From Sciscionella marina DSM 45152 (GTDB taxonomy: Bacteria; Actinomycetota; Actinomycetes; Mycobacteriales; Pseudonocardiaceae), in contig NZ_KB905414.1 in NCBI RefSeq assembly GCF_000379465.1, positions 398,881 to 462,880 of the forward strand: a stretch of DNA of 64,000 bases, given 5' to 3'. The notes under the pieces are model-generated. The model was not told the origin of the DNA, did not search any database, and saw only the letters and a list, made by a program, of their open reading frames with translations. Position 1 is the first letter of the stretch. Every line of letters begins with the position of its first letter. The translations under genes were made by a program, and so were the position numbers. Positions 28,715 through 36,656 of the stretch are shown one piece after another.

Positions 28715-29582
28715 TACAGCCACCCTGGCCGAACCGGCGACCGGCCGCACCCTGCGTGCCGGCGCCACCCGGGCCCCGCTCGGCCGGTTGATCGGCTCCG
28801 AACTGCGCTGGATGCTGTTGCGCCGCAGGACCGTGTTCGCGCTCGCGGGGCTCGCCCTGATCCCCATCATCATCGGGATCGGGCTGTCCGTGGCCACCGG
28901 ATCCGGCATGCTCGCAGGCGGACTGGACACCCTGCTGCGCGGCAACGGCCTGGTCCTGCCGATGCTCACCCTCCTGCTGCTCGCCAACCTGTTCCTGCCG
29001 TTGATCGCCTCGATGTTCGCGGCGGACGCGATCGCGGGCGAGTCCGCGAGCGGAACACTGCGCGGGCTGCTCGTCGCCCCGGTCGGGCGGCTGCGCCTGC
29101 TCGGCGTCAAGGCCTTCGGAGTCGCGGTCGCATCCCTGGTCGCGGTGCTCGTCGTCGCGATCACCTCGATCATCATCGGCGAGATCCTGTTCGGTGGCAC
29201 CGGAATGCTCAGTTTCTCCGGCACCCCGGTCGGACTCGGCGGCGCACTGGGCCGCATCGGGCTCGCCGTGCTGTGGACCACCGTGCAGCTGTTCGGCATC
29301 GGCGCGGTCGCGCTGGCCATCTCCGCGTTCACCGAGCACCCGCTCGTCGTGATGGCCTCGACCCTGGCCGGCGTGATCGTGTTCAGCGTGCTCAACAACA
29401 TCTCGCAGCTCTCGGCGATCCATCCGCTGCTGATCACCAACGGCACCATGAGCGGGGCGATTCCCGGACTGCTCGGCGGTCCGATGGACCTCGGCCCGTA
29501 CGGCCAGAGCATGCTCGTCGCCGCTTGCTACACGGTCATCGGGCTCTCGATCACCGCGATCCGCATGGTCAATCCCCGCTGA
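28710..29582 (+). CDS. ABC-2 type transporter permease
   Basis: 290 residues with six predicted membrane segments (for example ALAGLALIPIIIGIGLSVA; LTLLLLANLFLPLIASMFAA; VASLVAVLVVAITSIIIGEI; WTTVQLFGIGAVALAISAF) and the motif ADAIAGESASGTLRGLLVAPV of BcrB/DrrB-like permeases. GGGGGAGGAG lies upstream of the ATG. It is the third gene of the LolA-like/ATPase/permease unit and is followed by a strong hairpin. Export of a hydrophobic antibiotic or lipid is plausible but unproven. Confidence 0.9.
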   Translation: MSTATLAEPATGRTLRAGATRAPLGRLIGSELRWMLLRRRTVFALAGLALIPIIIGIGLSVATGSGMLAGGLDTLLRGNGLVLPMLTLLLLANLFLPLIASMFAADAIAGESASGTLRGLLVAPVGRLRLLGVKAFGVAVASLVAVLVVAITSIIIGEILFGGTGMLSFSGTPVGLGGALGRIGLAVLWTTVQLFGIGAVALAISAFTEHPLVVMASTLAGVIVFSVLNNISQLSAIHPLLITNGTMSGAIPGLLGGPMDLGPYGQSMLVAACYTVIGLSITAIRMVNPR

Positions 29583-29611
29583 GGTAGTTCTCCTGAGGCG
29601 ATCCACGACCG

Positions 29612-29660
29612 GGGCCCGGTCGCTCACGAACCGAACCGTCCACGCTGAGCGACCGGGCCC
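29612..29660 (+). terminator. Long-stem hairpin after ABC operon
   Basis: A 15-bp perfect stem GGGCCCGGTCGCTCA/TGAGCGACCGGGCCC with a 19-nt loop begins 30 bp after the permease stop; ATTCCT follows. Confidence 0.75.
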
Positions 29661-29706
29661 ATTCCTCCGTTCGCCGGACTGCCGGTTCTCGAGCCCCGTC
29701 GTCCAT

Positions 29707-30082
29707 TTCTGCCGAGCAGAGCGTGGACGCGTCCGCCGACAGCGCCCTCTCCGGGAGCGGGTACCGCTGCATCGACCTCGACGACTGCTGGGCCGCGAAG
29801 GCGCGAGACCCGGCAGCCGGTGCCCGACCCGAATCGGTTGCCGCACGGCATCAAGGCGCTCGCCGGGTACGACAACTGCAACAACCCCGGCCGCCCCGCC
29901 GAGGCCCGGTCCAAGGCCGTGTGGCGCCACCGCGGACATCTCCGATGACGGGGATTCCATGACCGGCATCCAGGGGCACAAGGTCCGCGACGGACACCGA
30001 GGTGTGGGTGAAGCCGATGTCCGATGGTCCGGTCGCCGCCGCGTTGTTCGATCGGGGCGCCGGGGCCGTGAAGCTGGCCGGG
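29707..30082 (+). pseudogene. Decayed GH27 alpha-galactosidase relic
   Basis: Four ordered fragments of a glycoside hydrolase family 27 enzyme are readable in different frames: GYRCIDLDDCWAAKARD (N-terminal barrel signature), PDPNRLPHGIKALAGYDNCNN (in which the catalytic YDNCN motif is joined directly to GIKALA), TADISDDGDSMTGIQ, and DTEVWVKPMSDGPVAAALFD (beta-sandwich domain). A complete enzyme would need well over a kilobase; here it is compressed to about 375 bp by several internal deletions and frameshifts. It can make no active enzyme. No intact copy is in the window. Confidence 0.75.
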
Positions 30083-30119
30083 TCTGGCCAGAACCGCGTT
30101 GAGTCGTCACCATGGCCGT

Positions 30120-30413
30120 ATGACTGCACTACTGAGCGAACAACAGATATCGGACGCACTCGGCGAACTCCCCGAATGGCACCGCGAGGGCGAGGCCATC
30201 ACCCGTTCCGCGAAACTGCCCAGCTTTCCGGAAGCGATCACCGCCGTGGACCGCATCGCCGAGATCGCCGAGCGCGCCGATCACCATCCCGATATCGACA
30301 TCCGCTGGCGCACACTCACCTTCACCTGTGCCACCCATTCCGAAGGCGGAATCACCGAGAAGGACACCCGGCTCGCCACCGAGATCGACAACGTGCTCGC
30401 TTCCTTCGGATAG
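30120..30413 (+). CDS. 4a-hydroxytetrahydrobiopterin dehydratase
   Basis: Pterin-4a-carbinolamine dehydratase, which recycles the pterin cofactor of aromatic hydroxylases; 97 residues. The signature is ERADHHPDIDIRWRTLTFTC with the catalytic His pair, and THSEGGITEKDTRLATEID closes the fold. The ATG at MTALLSEQQISDAL is the family's normal start. No aromatic amino acid hydroxylase gene is in the window, so its partner is elsewhere, or it has the alternative moonlighting role seen in bacteria lacking one. Confidence 0.93.
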   Translation: MTALLSEQQISDALGELPEWHREGEAITRSAKLPSFPEAITAVDRIAEIAERADHHPDIDIRWRTLTFTCATHSEGGITEKDTRLATEIDNVLASFG

Positions 30414-30439
30414 TGCCGGTAGAAACCGATCCGGCCGCC

Positions 30440-30494
30440 AGTAGGTCGACTCGTCTTGCTACACAAGCACGAATCGCCCTCGAGTCGACCTACT
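30440..30494. terminator. Long inverted repeat downstream of pterin dehydratase
   Basis: AGTAGGTCGACTCG (30440-30453) and its exact complement (30481-30494) form a 14-bp stem. The 27-nt loop contains a smaller CTTG-CTACA-CAAG hairpin. It lies 27 bp after the stop codon, so a terminator is the simplest reading. A protein-binding palindrome is possible because each arm carries AGGTCGACT-like sequence. Confidence 0.55.
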
Positions 30495-30537
30495 TCCGGC
30501 CCTTTGGTAAAGCCCGCATGAAGCGCTGATCACAGGT

Positions 30538-30569
30538 CCGCGCGGGACGCTAACGATCGGCCCGCGCGG
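30538..30569. terminator. Second hairpin before small membrane gene
   Basis: CCGCGCGGG and CCCGCGCGG form a 9-bp stem with a 14-nt loop. TAACGAT in the loop could also act as a -10 box for the next gene. Confidence 0.4.
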
Positions 30570-30612
30570 GGCGATCTCATGGGTGCGCAGAGAAAATTCG
30601 GGGAGTGCACCA

Positions 30613-30828
30613 ATGTTGAACATGTCCACCAGCCACGCAGGCGTCCACAATCATCGGACCGCCACCATCGTCGCCGCGGTCCTCGCCCTGCTCGGGGTCG
30701 TGGCCCTGTTCAGCACCGTGCCCGTCGATTTCGCCGTATTCATCCTCTTCGCCGCGGGCATCGTGCTCGCCGGTGGAGCCGTGCTGATCTACACCGCCCG
30801 CCAGTACCGCCGCTTCGACGACGAGTGA
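30613..30828 (+). CDS. Small two-segment membrane protein
   Basis: 71 residues from ATG (MLNMSTSHAGVHNHRTAT), with GGGGAG seven bases upstream. Two hydrophobic segments, TIVAAVLALLGVVALFSTV and FAVFILFAAGIVLAGGAVLIY, are joined by a very short loop and followed by a charged tail (RQYRRFDDE). No family is recognised. Coding quality is good: clean Shine-Dalgarno spacing and actinobacterial codon bias. Confidence 0.65.
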   Translation: MLNMSTSHAGVHNHRTATIVAAVLALLGVVALFSTVPVDFAVFILFAAGIVLAGGAVLIYTARQYRRFDDE

Positions 30829-30878
30829 GCCATCCCGGCGCGCGATGAGTTTTCGGCGCGGCACCGGTCTGGACGGTC

Positions 30879-31496
30879 ATGCCCCCTACGACGACGCACA
30901 TGACCACCTCGCTCGACGGCTTCGCGGCCGGACCCGAACAGTCCCGGGACGACCCCCTCGGCCGCGGAGCCATGGCGCTGCACCGGTGGCACCTCGACGG
31001 TGAATGGCTCGCCGATAACGAGAGCGACCTTCGCTGGCGCGACTGGTTGCTCCGGCCCCGCGGCGCCTACGTGATGGGCCGGAACATGTTCGGGCCCGTG
31101 CGCGGCGGCTGGGAGAACGATCCCGAATGGCGCGGCTGGTGGGGCGAAGAACCGCCGTACCACGCCCCCGTCTTCGTCCTCACCCATCACGAACACGAGC
31201 CGATCGAGATGGCGGGCGGAACCACCTTCCACTTCGTCACCGGAGGCTTCGCCGAAGCGCTGCGACTCGCCCGCCGAGCCGGAGACGGCGACGTCGACAT
31301 CGCGGGTGGTGCCTCGACCGTGCGTCAGGCACTCGCCTCCGGCGAACTCGACGAACTCACCCTCGACATCGCCCCCGTCCTGCTCGGTCAGGGTGAACGA
31401 CTCTTCGACGAAACCACCACCGCGGCCACACTCGAACTCATCGAGGCCGAACACACCCCGCTGGCCACCCACATCCGCTACCGCGTGCACCACTGA
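30879..31496 (+). CDS. RibD_C/dihydrofolate reductase-family protein
   Basis: 205 residues beginning MPPTTTHMTTSLDGFAAGP, the usual start of the RibD C-terminal/YyaP-type reductase family. GAYVMGRNMFG, FVLTHHEHEP, FHFVTGGFAEALR and IAGGASTVRQALASGELDELTLDIAPVLLG make the NADPH-binding core. It is predicted to be a soluble NADPH-dependent reductase of unknown substrate. Despite the name it is not a housekeeping FolA. Confidence 0.87.
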   Translation: MPPTTTHMTTSLDGFAAGPEQSRDDPLGRGAMALHRWHLDGEWLADNESDLRWRDWLLRPRGAYVMGRNMFGPVRGGWENDPEWRGWWGEEPPYHAPVFVLTHHEHEPIEMAGGTTFHFVTGGFAEALRLARRAGDGDVDIAGGASTVRQALASGELDELTLDIAPVLLGQGERLFDETTTAATLELIEAEHTPLATHIRYRVHH

Positions 31497-31500
31497 GCCG

Positions 31501-31538
31501 ATCCGGGGCCCGCGCGATTTTCCGCGCGGTGCCCGGAT
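31501..31538 (+). terminator. Bipartite hairpin after reductase gene
   Basis: ATCCGGG/CCCGGAT (outer, 7 bp) and CCGCGCG/CGCGCGG (inner, 7 bp) stack with a 2-nt bulge on each side around a loop ATTTTC. It begins 5 bp after the stop codon. Confidence 0.65.
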
Positions 31539-31547
31539 TCCGGCTGC

Positions 31548-31553
31548 TAACTT
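31548..31553 (+). promoter_or_regulatory. -10 box for a probable leaderless mRNA
   Basis: TAACTT fits the actinobacterial TANNNT box and ends six bases before the methyltransferase ATG. No ribosome-binding site lies between, which is the usual picture for a leaderless transcript. Confidence 0.45.
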
Positions 31554-31559
31554 GGTGCG

Positions 31560-32420
31560 ATGGAGAAGGGGCAACCCAGCAGGACGGCATTGGCGACCGC
31601 CTATTGGCGCGCATACCACCAAGTGCTCGATGAGCCGCGTGTGCTGGAGGACCCACTGGCCCTCCGGATCCTGCGGCTGTCACCGGATGATCCGGCCGAG
31701 CGGAACGGCGAGCGCTGGGATCGGTTCGGTGGCACCAGCGGCAGCCAGCTCGGCAGGCGACTGTTCTTCGCCACCCGCAGCCGCTTCGCCGAGCAGGTGA
31801 TCGGCGAAGCCGTGCACGGGGGAACCCGGCAGGTGGTGTTCCTCGGGGCGGGCCTCGACACCTTCGCCTATCGCAACCCGTTCGCGGAACTGCGGGTGTT
31901 CGAAGTCGATCATCCCGATACCCAGTCGTGGAAACGACAGCAGCTCGCCGCAGCGGATATTCCGGTCCCGGACTCGGTGACTTTCGCCCCGGTCGATTTC
32001 GAGACCGACTCACTCTCGGACGGTTTGGCGGACGCCGGATTCAGCCGCGATGAACCCGCCGTCTTCGTGTGGCTCGGGGTCGTCTTCTACCTGACGCAGG
32101 ACGCGTTCCAGGAGACGCTGCGGTACATCACCGGACAACGGCGATCCGTACGGCTGGTCCTCGACTACCTGCCCGCCCCGGCCACCGCGGACGAGCAAGC
32201 GGCACTGCGGGGCCGGATGGAGCGGCTCATGAGCGCAGGCGAACCGTTCCTCAGCATGTTCACGCCCACCGAGATGGACGGGCTGCTCCGGTCGGCGGGA
32301 TTCACCGCCGTCGAGGATCACGCGGCGGAGTCACTGATCGAGGGCTACCGCGGCTCGCCCCTGCCCGAAGACGCCGCCCTCCCGAGGCCGGTTTCGCGGG
32401 TACTCCAGGCCGGGCGCTGA
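31560..32420 (+). CDS. Class I SAM-dependent methyltransferase (TIGR00027/LCMT-like)
   Basis: 286 residues of the actinobacterial leucine-carboxyl-methyltransferase-like group: SRTALATAYWRAYHQ at the start, SAM-binding VVFLGAGLDTFAYR, RVFEVDHPDTQSWKR and WLGVVFYLTQDAFQETL. It transfers methyl from S-adenosylmethionine to an unknown, possibly secondary-metabolite, acceptor. The ATG follows a -10-like TAACTT directly. The last 76 bp overlap the convergent HelR-like gene. Confidence 0.88.
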   Translation: MEKGQPSRTALATAYWRAYHQVLDEPRVLEDPLALRILRLSPDDPAERNGERWDRFGGTSGSQLGRRLFFATRSRFAEQVIGEAVHGGTRQVVFLGAGLDTFAYRNPFAELRVFEVDHPDTQSWKRQQLAAADIPVPDSVTFAPVDFETDSLSDGLADAGFSRDEPAVFVWLGVVFYLTQDAFQETLRYITGQRRSVRLVLDYLPAPATADEQAALRGRMERLMSAGEPFLSMFTPTEMDGLLRSAGFTAVEDHAAESLIEGYRGSPLPEDAALPRPVSRVLQAGR

Positions 32421-34525
32421 GCCCATCGGTGGCCGTCCAGGGGCTCCGGAAGCCGATCCGCGTGGATGACGTGCAGCTCGCTGACCGCCCGGGTCAGCGC
32501 GACGTAGAGCCGCTGCAGGCCGCGGGCTTCCAACGCGGCGATCCGGGCGGGTTCGACGACGAGCACGGTGTCGAACTCGAGCCCCTTGGTGAGGGTCACC
32601 GGCGCCAGGGTGAGGCGTTCGGCTTCCAGGCTTGCTTCATCGGCACCGAGAACGGTGTGTTCGATCCCGTTTCCGGTCAGGGCGCGCTGGAGCTCGGGAA
32701 CATCCTCGTCCGCGGCGATGAGCCCGACCGATCCCTCCCCGGCCAAGGCGGCCGCGCAGGTGGCGACCGTGGCCCCGATCGTTTCCCCAGGAGCGGTTTC
32801 GGTGATGTGCAAGGCCTCGGCGGACTGGCGAAACGACGCCGGGCCACGCAGTTCCGGGGCGATGTGCGCAAGCAGCCGGGCGGCGTAGTCGATGACCTGT
32901 GCCGGTACCCGGTAGCCACGGGTCAGTTCCTCGATCCGGCCGTCCGGCCGGTCGAGGTGGGTCAGCACGGTGGTCCAGTCCTCAGCCGCGGACGGGCTGG
33001 TGGCCTGGGCCAGATCACCGAGCACGGTGCAGGAACCGGCCATGCGGCGCGCGATCGCCCGGATCTGCATCGGGCTGAGATCCTGGGCCTCGTCGACGAC
33101 GATGTGCCCGAGCCTGTCCGGTGTCTCGATCAGCGCCGCGCATTCGTCGAGCAGTGCCAGCTCGAGGCTGGTCCAGGCCATCGCCTTCAGGCTGCGCGGG
33201 CGCGGGGTGCGCAGGATGGCCTGCTGTTCCTCGGGGGAAAGGATTCCGTCCGCGGCATGCGCCAACCGGGTCCGGTCGGTGAGCAGCTCGAACACGAGGC
33301 GGTCCGGACCGGCCATCGGCCACATCTGCCGGACGGCGCGGCCGATCGCCTTGTTACGGCGCAGCTGGGCCGCGGTGGTCGTGCCGGTTCCCCCGGCCCG
33401 CTCGATCTGGCGTAGCACCAGTTGCGCCAGGCGCCGGGCCAGCAGTTCACGACCGGAGCCGTAGTCGATCTCGCGACCGCGCACGAGGTCGAGTTGTTCG
33501 GCCAGTTCTTCCTCGGACAGGCGCCAGGTCCGGTGCCGGTGCTTGAGTTCCAGCGGCTCCGGCGGCAGTTGGATCCGGGACCACAGGTGCCGCCGGACGA
33601 CCTCGGCCATCCGGGCATCGCCTTTGATCCGCGCCGCCCGCGGATCCTCGACGTGTTCGACGGTGTGCCCCGAACCGGTGAGCTCGTCGATCGTGGTCTG
33701 CGATACCGCCACCTCGCCAAGGGCGGGCAACACGTGGCGAATGTAGGACAGGAAGGAACGGTTGGGCCCGACCACCGCGACCCCGCCGTCGGTGCGCAAC
33801 CGTTCCCGCTCGGCATAGAGCAGATAGGCGAGGCGATGCAGGCCCACCGCGGTCTTTCCCGTTCCGGGCGCGCCCTGAATGCACAGGGTGCGCTCCAGCG
33901 GGGCGCGCACCAGGCTCATCTGTTCGGGCTGGATCGTGGCCACGATGTCGCGCATCGGGCCCTTGCGCGGCCGTTCGATCTCCGCGGCGAGCAGACCGCT
34001 GCCGCCGGGTGTGTCCTGGCGATCGATCGGTTCGTCCTCGTACGCGGTCAGCACGCCGTGGTGATCGAAGCCATACCGGCGGCGCACCCGGACCCCCATC
34101 GGATCCGGGTAGCTGGCTTCATAGAAGGCACGGGCCAGCGGGGCACGCCAATCGATGACCAAGGGTTCCCCGCGCGCATCCCGGACACCCTGGCGGCCGA
34201 TATAGACCCGATCGCCTTCCGGCGTGCGAGTATGCGGCCCACCCCCGTCCTGCTCATAGATCCGTCCCGGCGGGTAGTCGAGGCGGCCGAAGAACAGCGG
34301 GACCTCTTCCAGGTCCGAGAGCTCCTCGACCCGCTGAGTGCGGAACTGCCGCAACGCGTGGAAGAAATACTTGTTCTCCACGGCGTCCCCCACCTCACCG
34401 GCCCCCGTGGCGAGCGCGATGCTGATCTCCGCACGCATGCGGGCCAGCTCCGCACGGCAAGCGTCCAGGTAATCGCGTTCGGCGCGAATCTCCGGCTCGA
34501 CAGCGTTCCGGTCGGTCTGGTGCAT
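32345..34525 (-). CDS. helR: HelD/HelR-like RNA polymerase-remodelling ATPase (UvrD-like helicase fold)
   Basis: 726 residues of superfamily 1. The N-terminal coiled coil (about 5-60) is the part that in HelD proteins enters the RNA polymerase secondary channel. Walker A is QGAPGTGKTAVGLHRLAYL, Walker B is HIVVDEAQDLSPMQ, and motifs V/VI are TLTKGLEFDTVLVVEP and RLYVALTRA. DWRAPLARAFYEAS is a HelD family hallmark. Actinobacterial class II HelD (HelR) frees RNA polymerase and confers rifamycin tolerance. Unlike described helR genes, no rifamycin-associated element was recognised upstream; a TetR gene is divergent instead. The ATG at MHQTDRNAVEPE was chosen; a GTG 18 bp upstream is possible. 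The 3' end overlaps the methyltransferase. Confidence 0.85.
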   Translation of the reverse strand: MHQTDRNAVEPEIRAERDYLDACRAELARMRAEISIALATGAGEVGDAVENKYFFHALRQFRTQRVEELSDLEEVPLFFGRLDYPPGRIYEQDGGGPHTRTPEGDRVYIGRQGVRDARGEPLVIDWRAPLARAFYEASYPDPMGVRVRRRYGFDHHGVLTAYEDEPIDRQDTPGGSGLLAAEIERPRKGPMRDIVATIQPEQMSLVRAPLERTLCIQGAPGTGKTAVGLHRLAYLLYAERERLRTDGGVAVVGPNRSFLSYIRHVLPALGEVAVSQTTIDELTGSGHTVEHVEDPRAARIKGDARMAEVVRRHLWSRIQLPPEPLELKHRHRTWRLSEEELAEQLDLVRGREIDYGSGRELLARRLAQLVLRQIERAGGTGTTTAAQLRRNKAIGRAVRQMWPMAGPDRLVFELLTDRTRLAHAADGILSPEEQQAILRTPRPRSLKAMAWTSLELALLDECAALIETPDRLGHIVVDEAQDLSPMQIRAIARRMAGSCTVLGDLAQATSPSAAEDWTTVLTHLDRPDGRIEELTRGYRVPAQVIDYAARLLAHIAPELRGPASFRQSAEALHITETAPGETIGATVATCAAALAGEGSVGLIAADEDVPELQRALTGNGIEHTVLGADEASLEAERLTLAPVTLTKGLEFDTVLVVEPARIAALEARGLQRLYVALTRAVSELHVIHADRLPEPLDGHRWAQRPAWSTRETGLGRAASSGRGEPR

Positions 34526-34561
34526 GGTCGTGGCTGGCCTCACTCGGCAACACTAAACTTT

Positions 34562-34597
34562 ACTCGGTTAATTTTACAACTCAGTTAATTTGCTAAC
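34562..34597. promoter_or_regulatory. Operator region between helR-like and TetR genes
   Basis: AT-rich DNA with a 13-bp direct repeat ACTC(G/A)GTTAATTT at 34562-34574 and 34579-34591. The second copy is part of the inverted repeat GTTA-N6-TAAC (34584-34597). It is a likely autoregulatory site for the TetR protein controlling both divergent genes. Confidence 0.55.
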
Positions 34598-34624
34598 CAA
34601 GACAGCCTTGGCTAGGCTGCGGTC

Positions 34625-35263
34625 ATGGCCGAGCCAGGACTGCGGGAACGCAAGAAACGCCGCACCCGTGAGACGATCACCGAGGCGGCCTTCACCCTGT
34701 TTCAGGAATCGGGATTCGACAACGTCTCCGTCGTCGACATCGCCACCGCGGCCGAGGTGTCCAAACCCACCCTGTTCGCCTACTTCCCCACCAAAGAAGA
34801 CCTCATCCTGCGCCGCTTCCTCGACGACGACAGCGGGCCCGCGATCATCGTCCGGAACCGCACGGCAGACACATCCGCGCTGCGGGCCCTACGACAGGAC
34901 TTTCTCGAACGGCTCGCCCACCGGGACACCCTCACCGGCCTCGACGACAGCGCGCTCGCCATCACCTTCCACGAGCTGCTGTACTCCACGCCGACCCTGA
35001 TGGCCCGGCTCACCGGTTACATGCTCGACCAAGAACGAAAACTCGCCGAAGAATTGTGCGCCACCGGTGGGGTGAGCGAGAAACTCACCGCGCGGATCCT
35101 GGCCGCACAGATCTTCGGTATCCAGCGCATCCTCTCCACGCACAACGCCGAGGAAATACGCTCCGGCCGCCGCGCCGAGGACATCCACCCCGCCGCGATC
35201 GCCCAGACCGAGGCCGCCTACGACAGGCTGGAACGCGGCTGTTTCGGTGACGCGGCCGGGTAG
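34625..35263 (+). CDS. TetR/AcrR-family transcriptional regulator
   Basis: 212 residues. The N-terminal HTH is KRRTRETITEAAFTLFQESG followed by VVDIATAAEVSKPTLFAYF and PTKEDLI. The C-terminal ligand domain is mostly helical (LLYSTPTLMARLTGYMLDQE). It is divergent from the HelR-like ATPase with a repeat-containing AT-rich gap, so a ligand-responsive control of that gene is the simplest model. The ligand is not predictable. Confidence 0.9.
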   Translation: MAEPGLRERKKRRTRETITEAAFTLFQESGFDNVSVVDIATAAEVSKPTLFAYFPTKEDLILRRFLDDDSGPAIIVRNRTADTSALRALRQDFLERLAHRDTLTGLDDSALAITFHELLYSTPTLMARLTGYMLDQERKLAEELCATGGVSEKLTARILAAQIFGIQRILSTHNAEEIRSGRRAEDIHPAAIAQTEAAYDRLERGCFGDAAG

Positions 35264-35521
35264 CCAGCGCTCAGGCTTTGCATTCCAGCAAAGAGAGAAA
35301 AGTTTCTGTAAACAAAACCTTGCGATCTCCAGATTTACAAGGACGACGATAGTCAATCCTATAAAGAAACTTATACGCGCATGCGCCACAGATCCGCTAT
35401 TCACCAATACTGCACTCATCAAGACAACGCTCATGCGAATAGCATGTCGCATAATTACCCGAATTTCAATCTAGCCGAAATAAGCACAGATCCCAGTGGG
35501 TGCCACTATGCTAATGACGCC
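35264..35521. other. AT-rich intergenic stretch without a recognisable gene
   Basis: Base composition drops sharply compared with both flanking core genes and is similar to the DUF5677 gene that follows. TTTACA (35334) and TATAAA (35360) could form a promoter on the plus strand, but the 20-bp spacing is long. Short open frames here lack ribosome-binding sites and codon bias. It probably marks the left edge of an acquired segment. Confidence 0.5.
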
Positions 35522-36616
35522 TCAGCGGTCGATATCATCATCCTCCAACAAGTCCATCGCCTCACTCCACAAGTCTCCCATCGCAGAATCATATCGCTCA
35601 CACACCCTGGGATTCGTGGACATTATTCGCCAACCAAGGTCCACTTCGAGATTTAAAAGATGCACTTCAACAATTCCTTGCAGGATAGACGGCTTGCGCG
35701 CGTCAGCATGCTTGAAACATATGTTGAATATCGCTGAAAGTGTCTGGCGAAAAAGTCGAATGGTATCTCGCGCCACATTCAACACTCCATGCGGAGATGC
35801 CCCCGCATGGAAGATTCCCGAGCCAGCCTCGACAGTTCCCAAAAGGCCGTACGCATCCGCTCCATGTACGGAATGATGGGCGTCGTGGACGCGATCGATA
35901 TATTCGTCGACACGCGCGAGCTTCTGAAGATGCTGCCACCCGGGCTTGGTCACGCCTAATCTTCTGGCAGTGATCCTGGCGGCCCATCCATAGAGTCCCG
36001 CGTACTCTGCACCAAACCGTCGAACCAGTCGACGTTTCATTACCTCCGGGCTTGGAAGGTTCGCCTCCCATTCGGTCCGACCGGTCTTGGCGCGCTCATT
36101 GGCCAGTATGATCCAACGGTGTTCCTTGTACCTGGTCGCAGTGAACCGGTCTCCCATCGCAATTACCCGTGCAACTACGAGGATCTCCGAAAGTGCCCGC
36201 CACCGCGATTTTGCCCCGTATGCATAACCGTGGTCCAGCAGTATCGCGATTTCACGCACTGTGGAAATCGCTCGAGTAGATAGTCCTGCAAAGACGTATC
36301 GAGCATGCTCTGGAACCGCTTTCCCCCAGGCCGATACTACGATGCGCGTCGCAGCATGACTGAGCATAGCTGCCTCGAATATTGGAAGACGACCAATATC
36401 GCGTCGTATCAACGCAGGAACGCCATCAAATTCTCGCAATGATAGCTCGCCGAGCTCGTGAAATCTTCCTTCAACGGAAAACAGTTCGTTATCGATGAGA
36501 TCGGGGAGATTATCGGAACCACGCCACCTCCGGCCGATGTGGCTCGCAAACTTCGATAGCTCCTCAATGGCCTGGCTAGCAACCTCAGGAGGCCCTGAAT
36601 CATTGGATTCCGACAC
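35522..36616 (-). CDS. DUF5677-like protein of lower GC
   Basis: 364 residues from GTG, mainly helical. LSTRAISTVREIAILLDHGYA, KSRWRALSEILVVARVI and TATRYKEHRWIILANERA fit DUF5677, a family of unknown function often found in accessory islands. No catalytic motif or membrane segment is visible. Codon use is much less G/C-biased than in ychF or the TetR gene on its sides, and the downstream intergenic region is AT-rich, so recent acquisition is likely. There is no strong Shine-Dalgarno. It stands as a single gene. A defence role is possible but has no direct support. Confidence 0.75.
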   Translation of the reverse strand: MSESNDSGPPEVASQAIEELSKFASHIGRRWRGSDNLPDLIDNELFSVEGRFHELGELSLREFDGVPALIRRDIGRLPIFEAAMLSHAATRIVVSAWGKAVPEHARYVFAGLSTRAISTVREIAILLDHGYAYGAKSRWRALSEILVVARVIAMGDRFTATRYKEHRWIILANERAKTGRTEWEANLPSPEVMKRRLVRRFGAEYAGLYGWAARITARRLGVTKPGWQHLQKLARVDEYIDRVHDAHHSVHGADAYGLLGTVEAGSGIFHAGASPHGVLNVARDTIRLFRQTLSAIFNICFKHADARKPSILQGIVEVHLLNLEVDLGWRIMSTNPRVCERYDSAMGDLWSEAMDLLEDDDIDR

Positions 36617-36656
36617 AACCGCTCGATTCTACTACCAAGACTCTCATCGACAACCG

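Noticed and set aside
35247..35474. A 75-codon frame in the AT-rich gap after the TetR gene.
   Set aside because: No ribosome-binding site, overlaps the TetR end and shows no codon bias or known motif.
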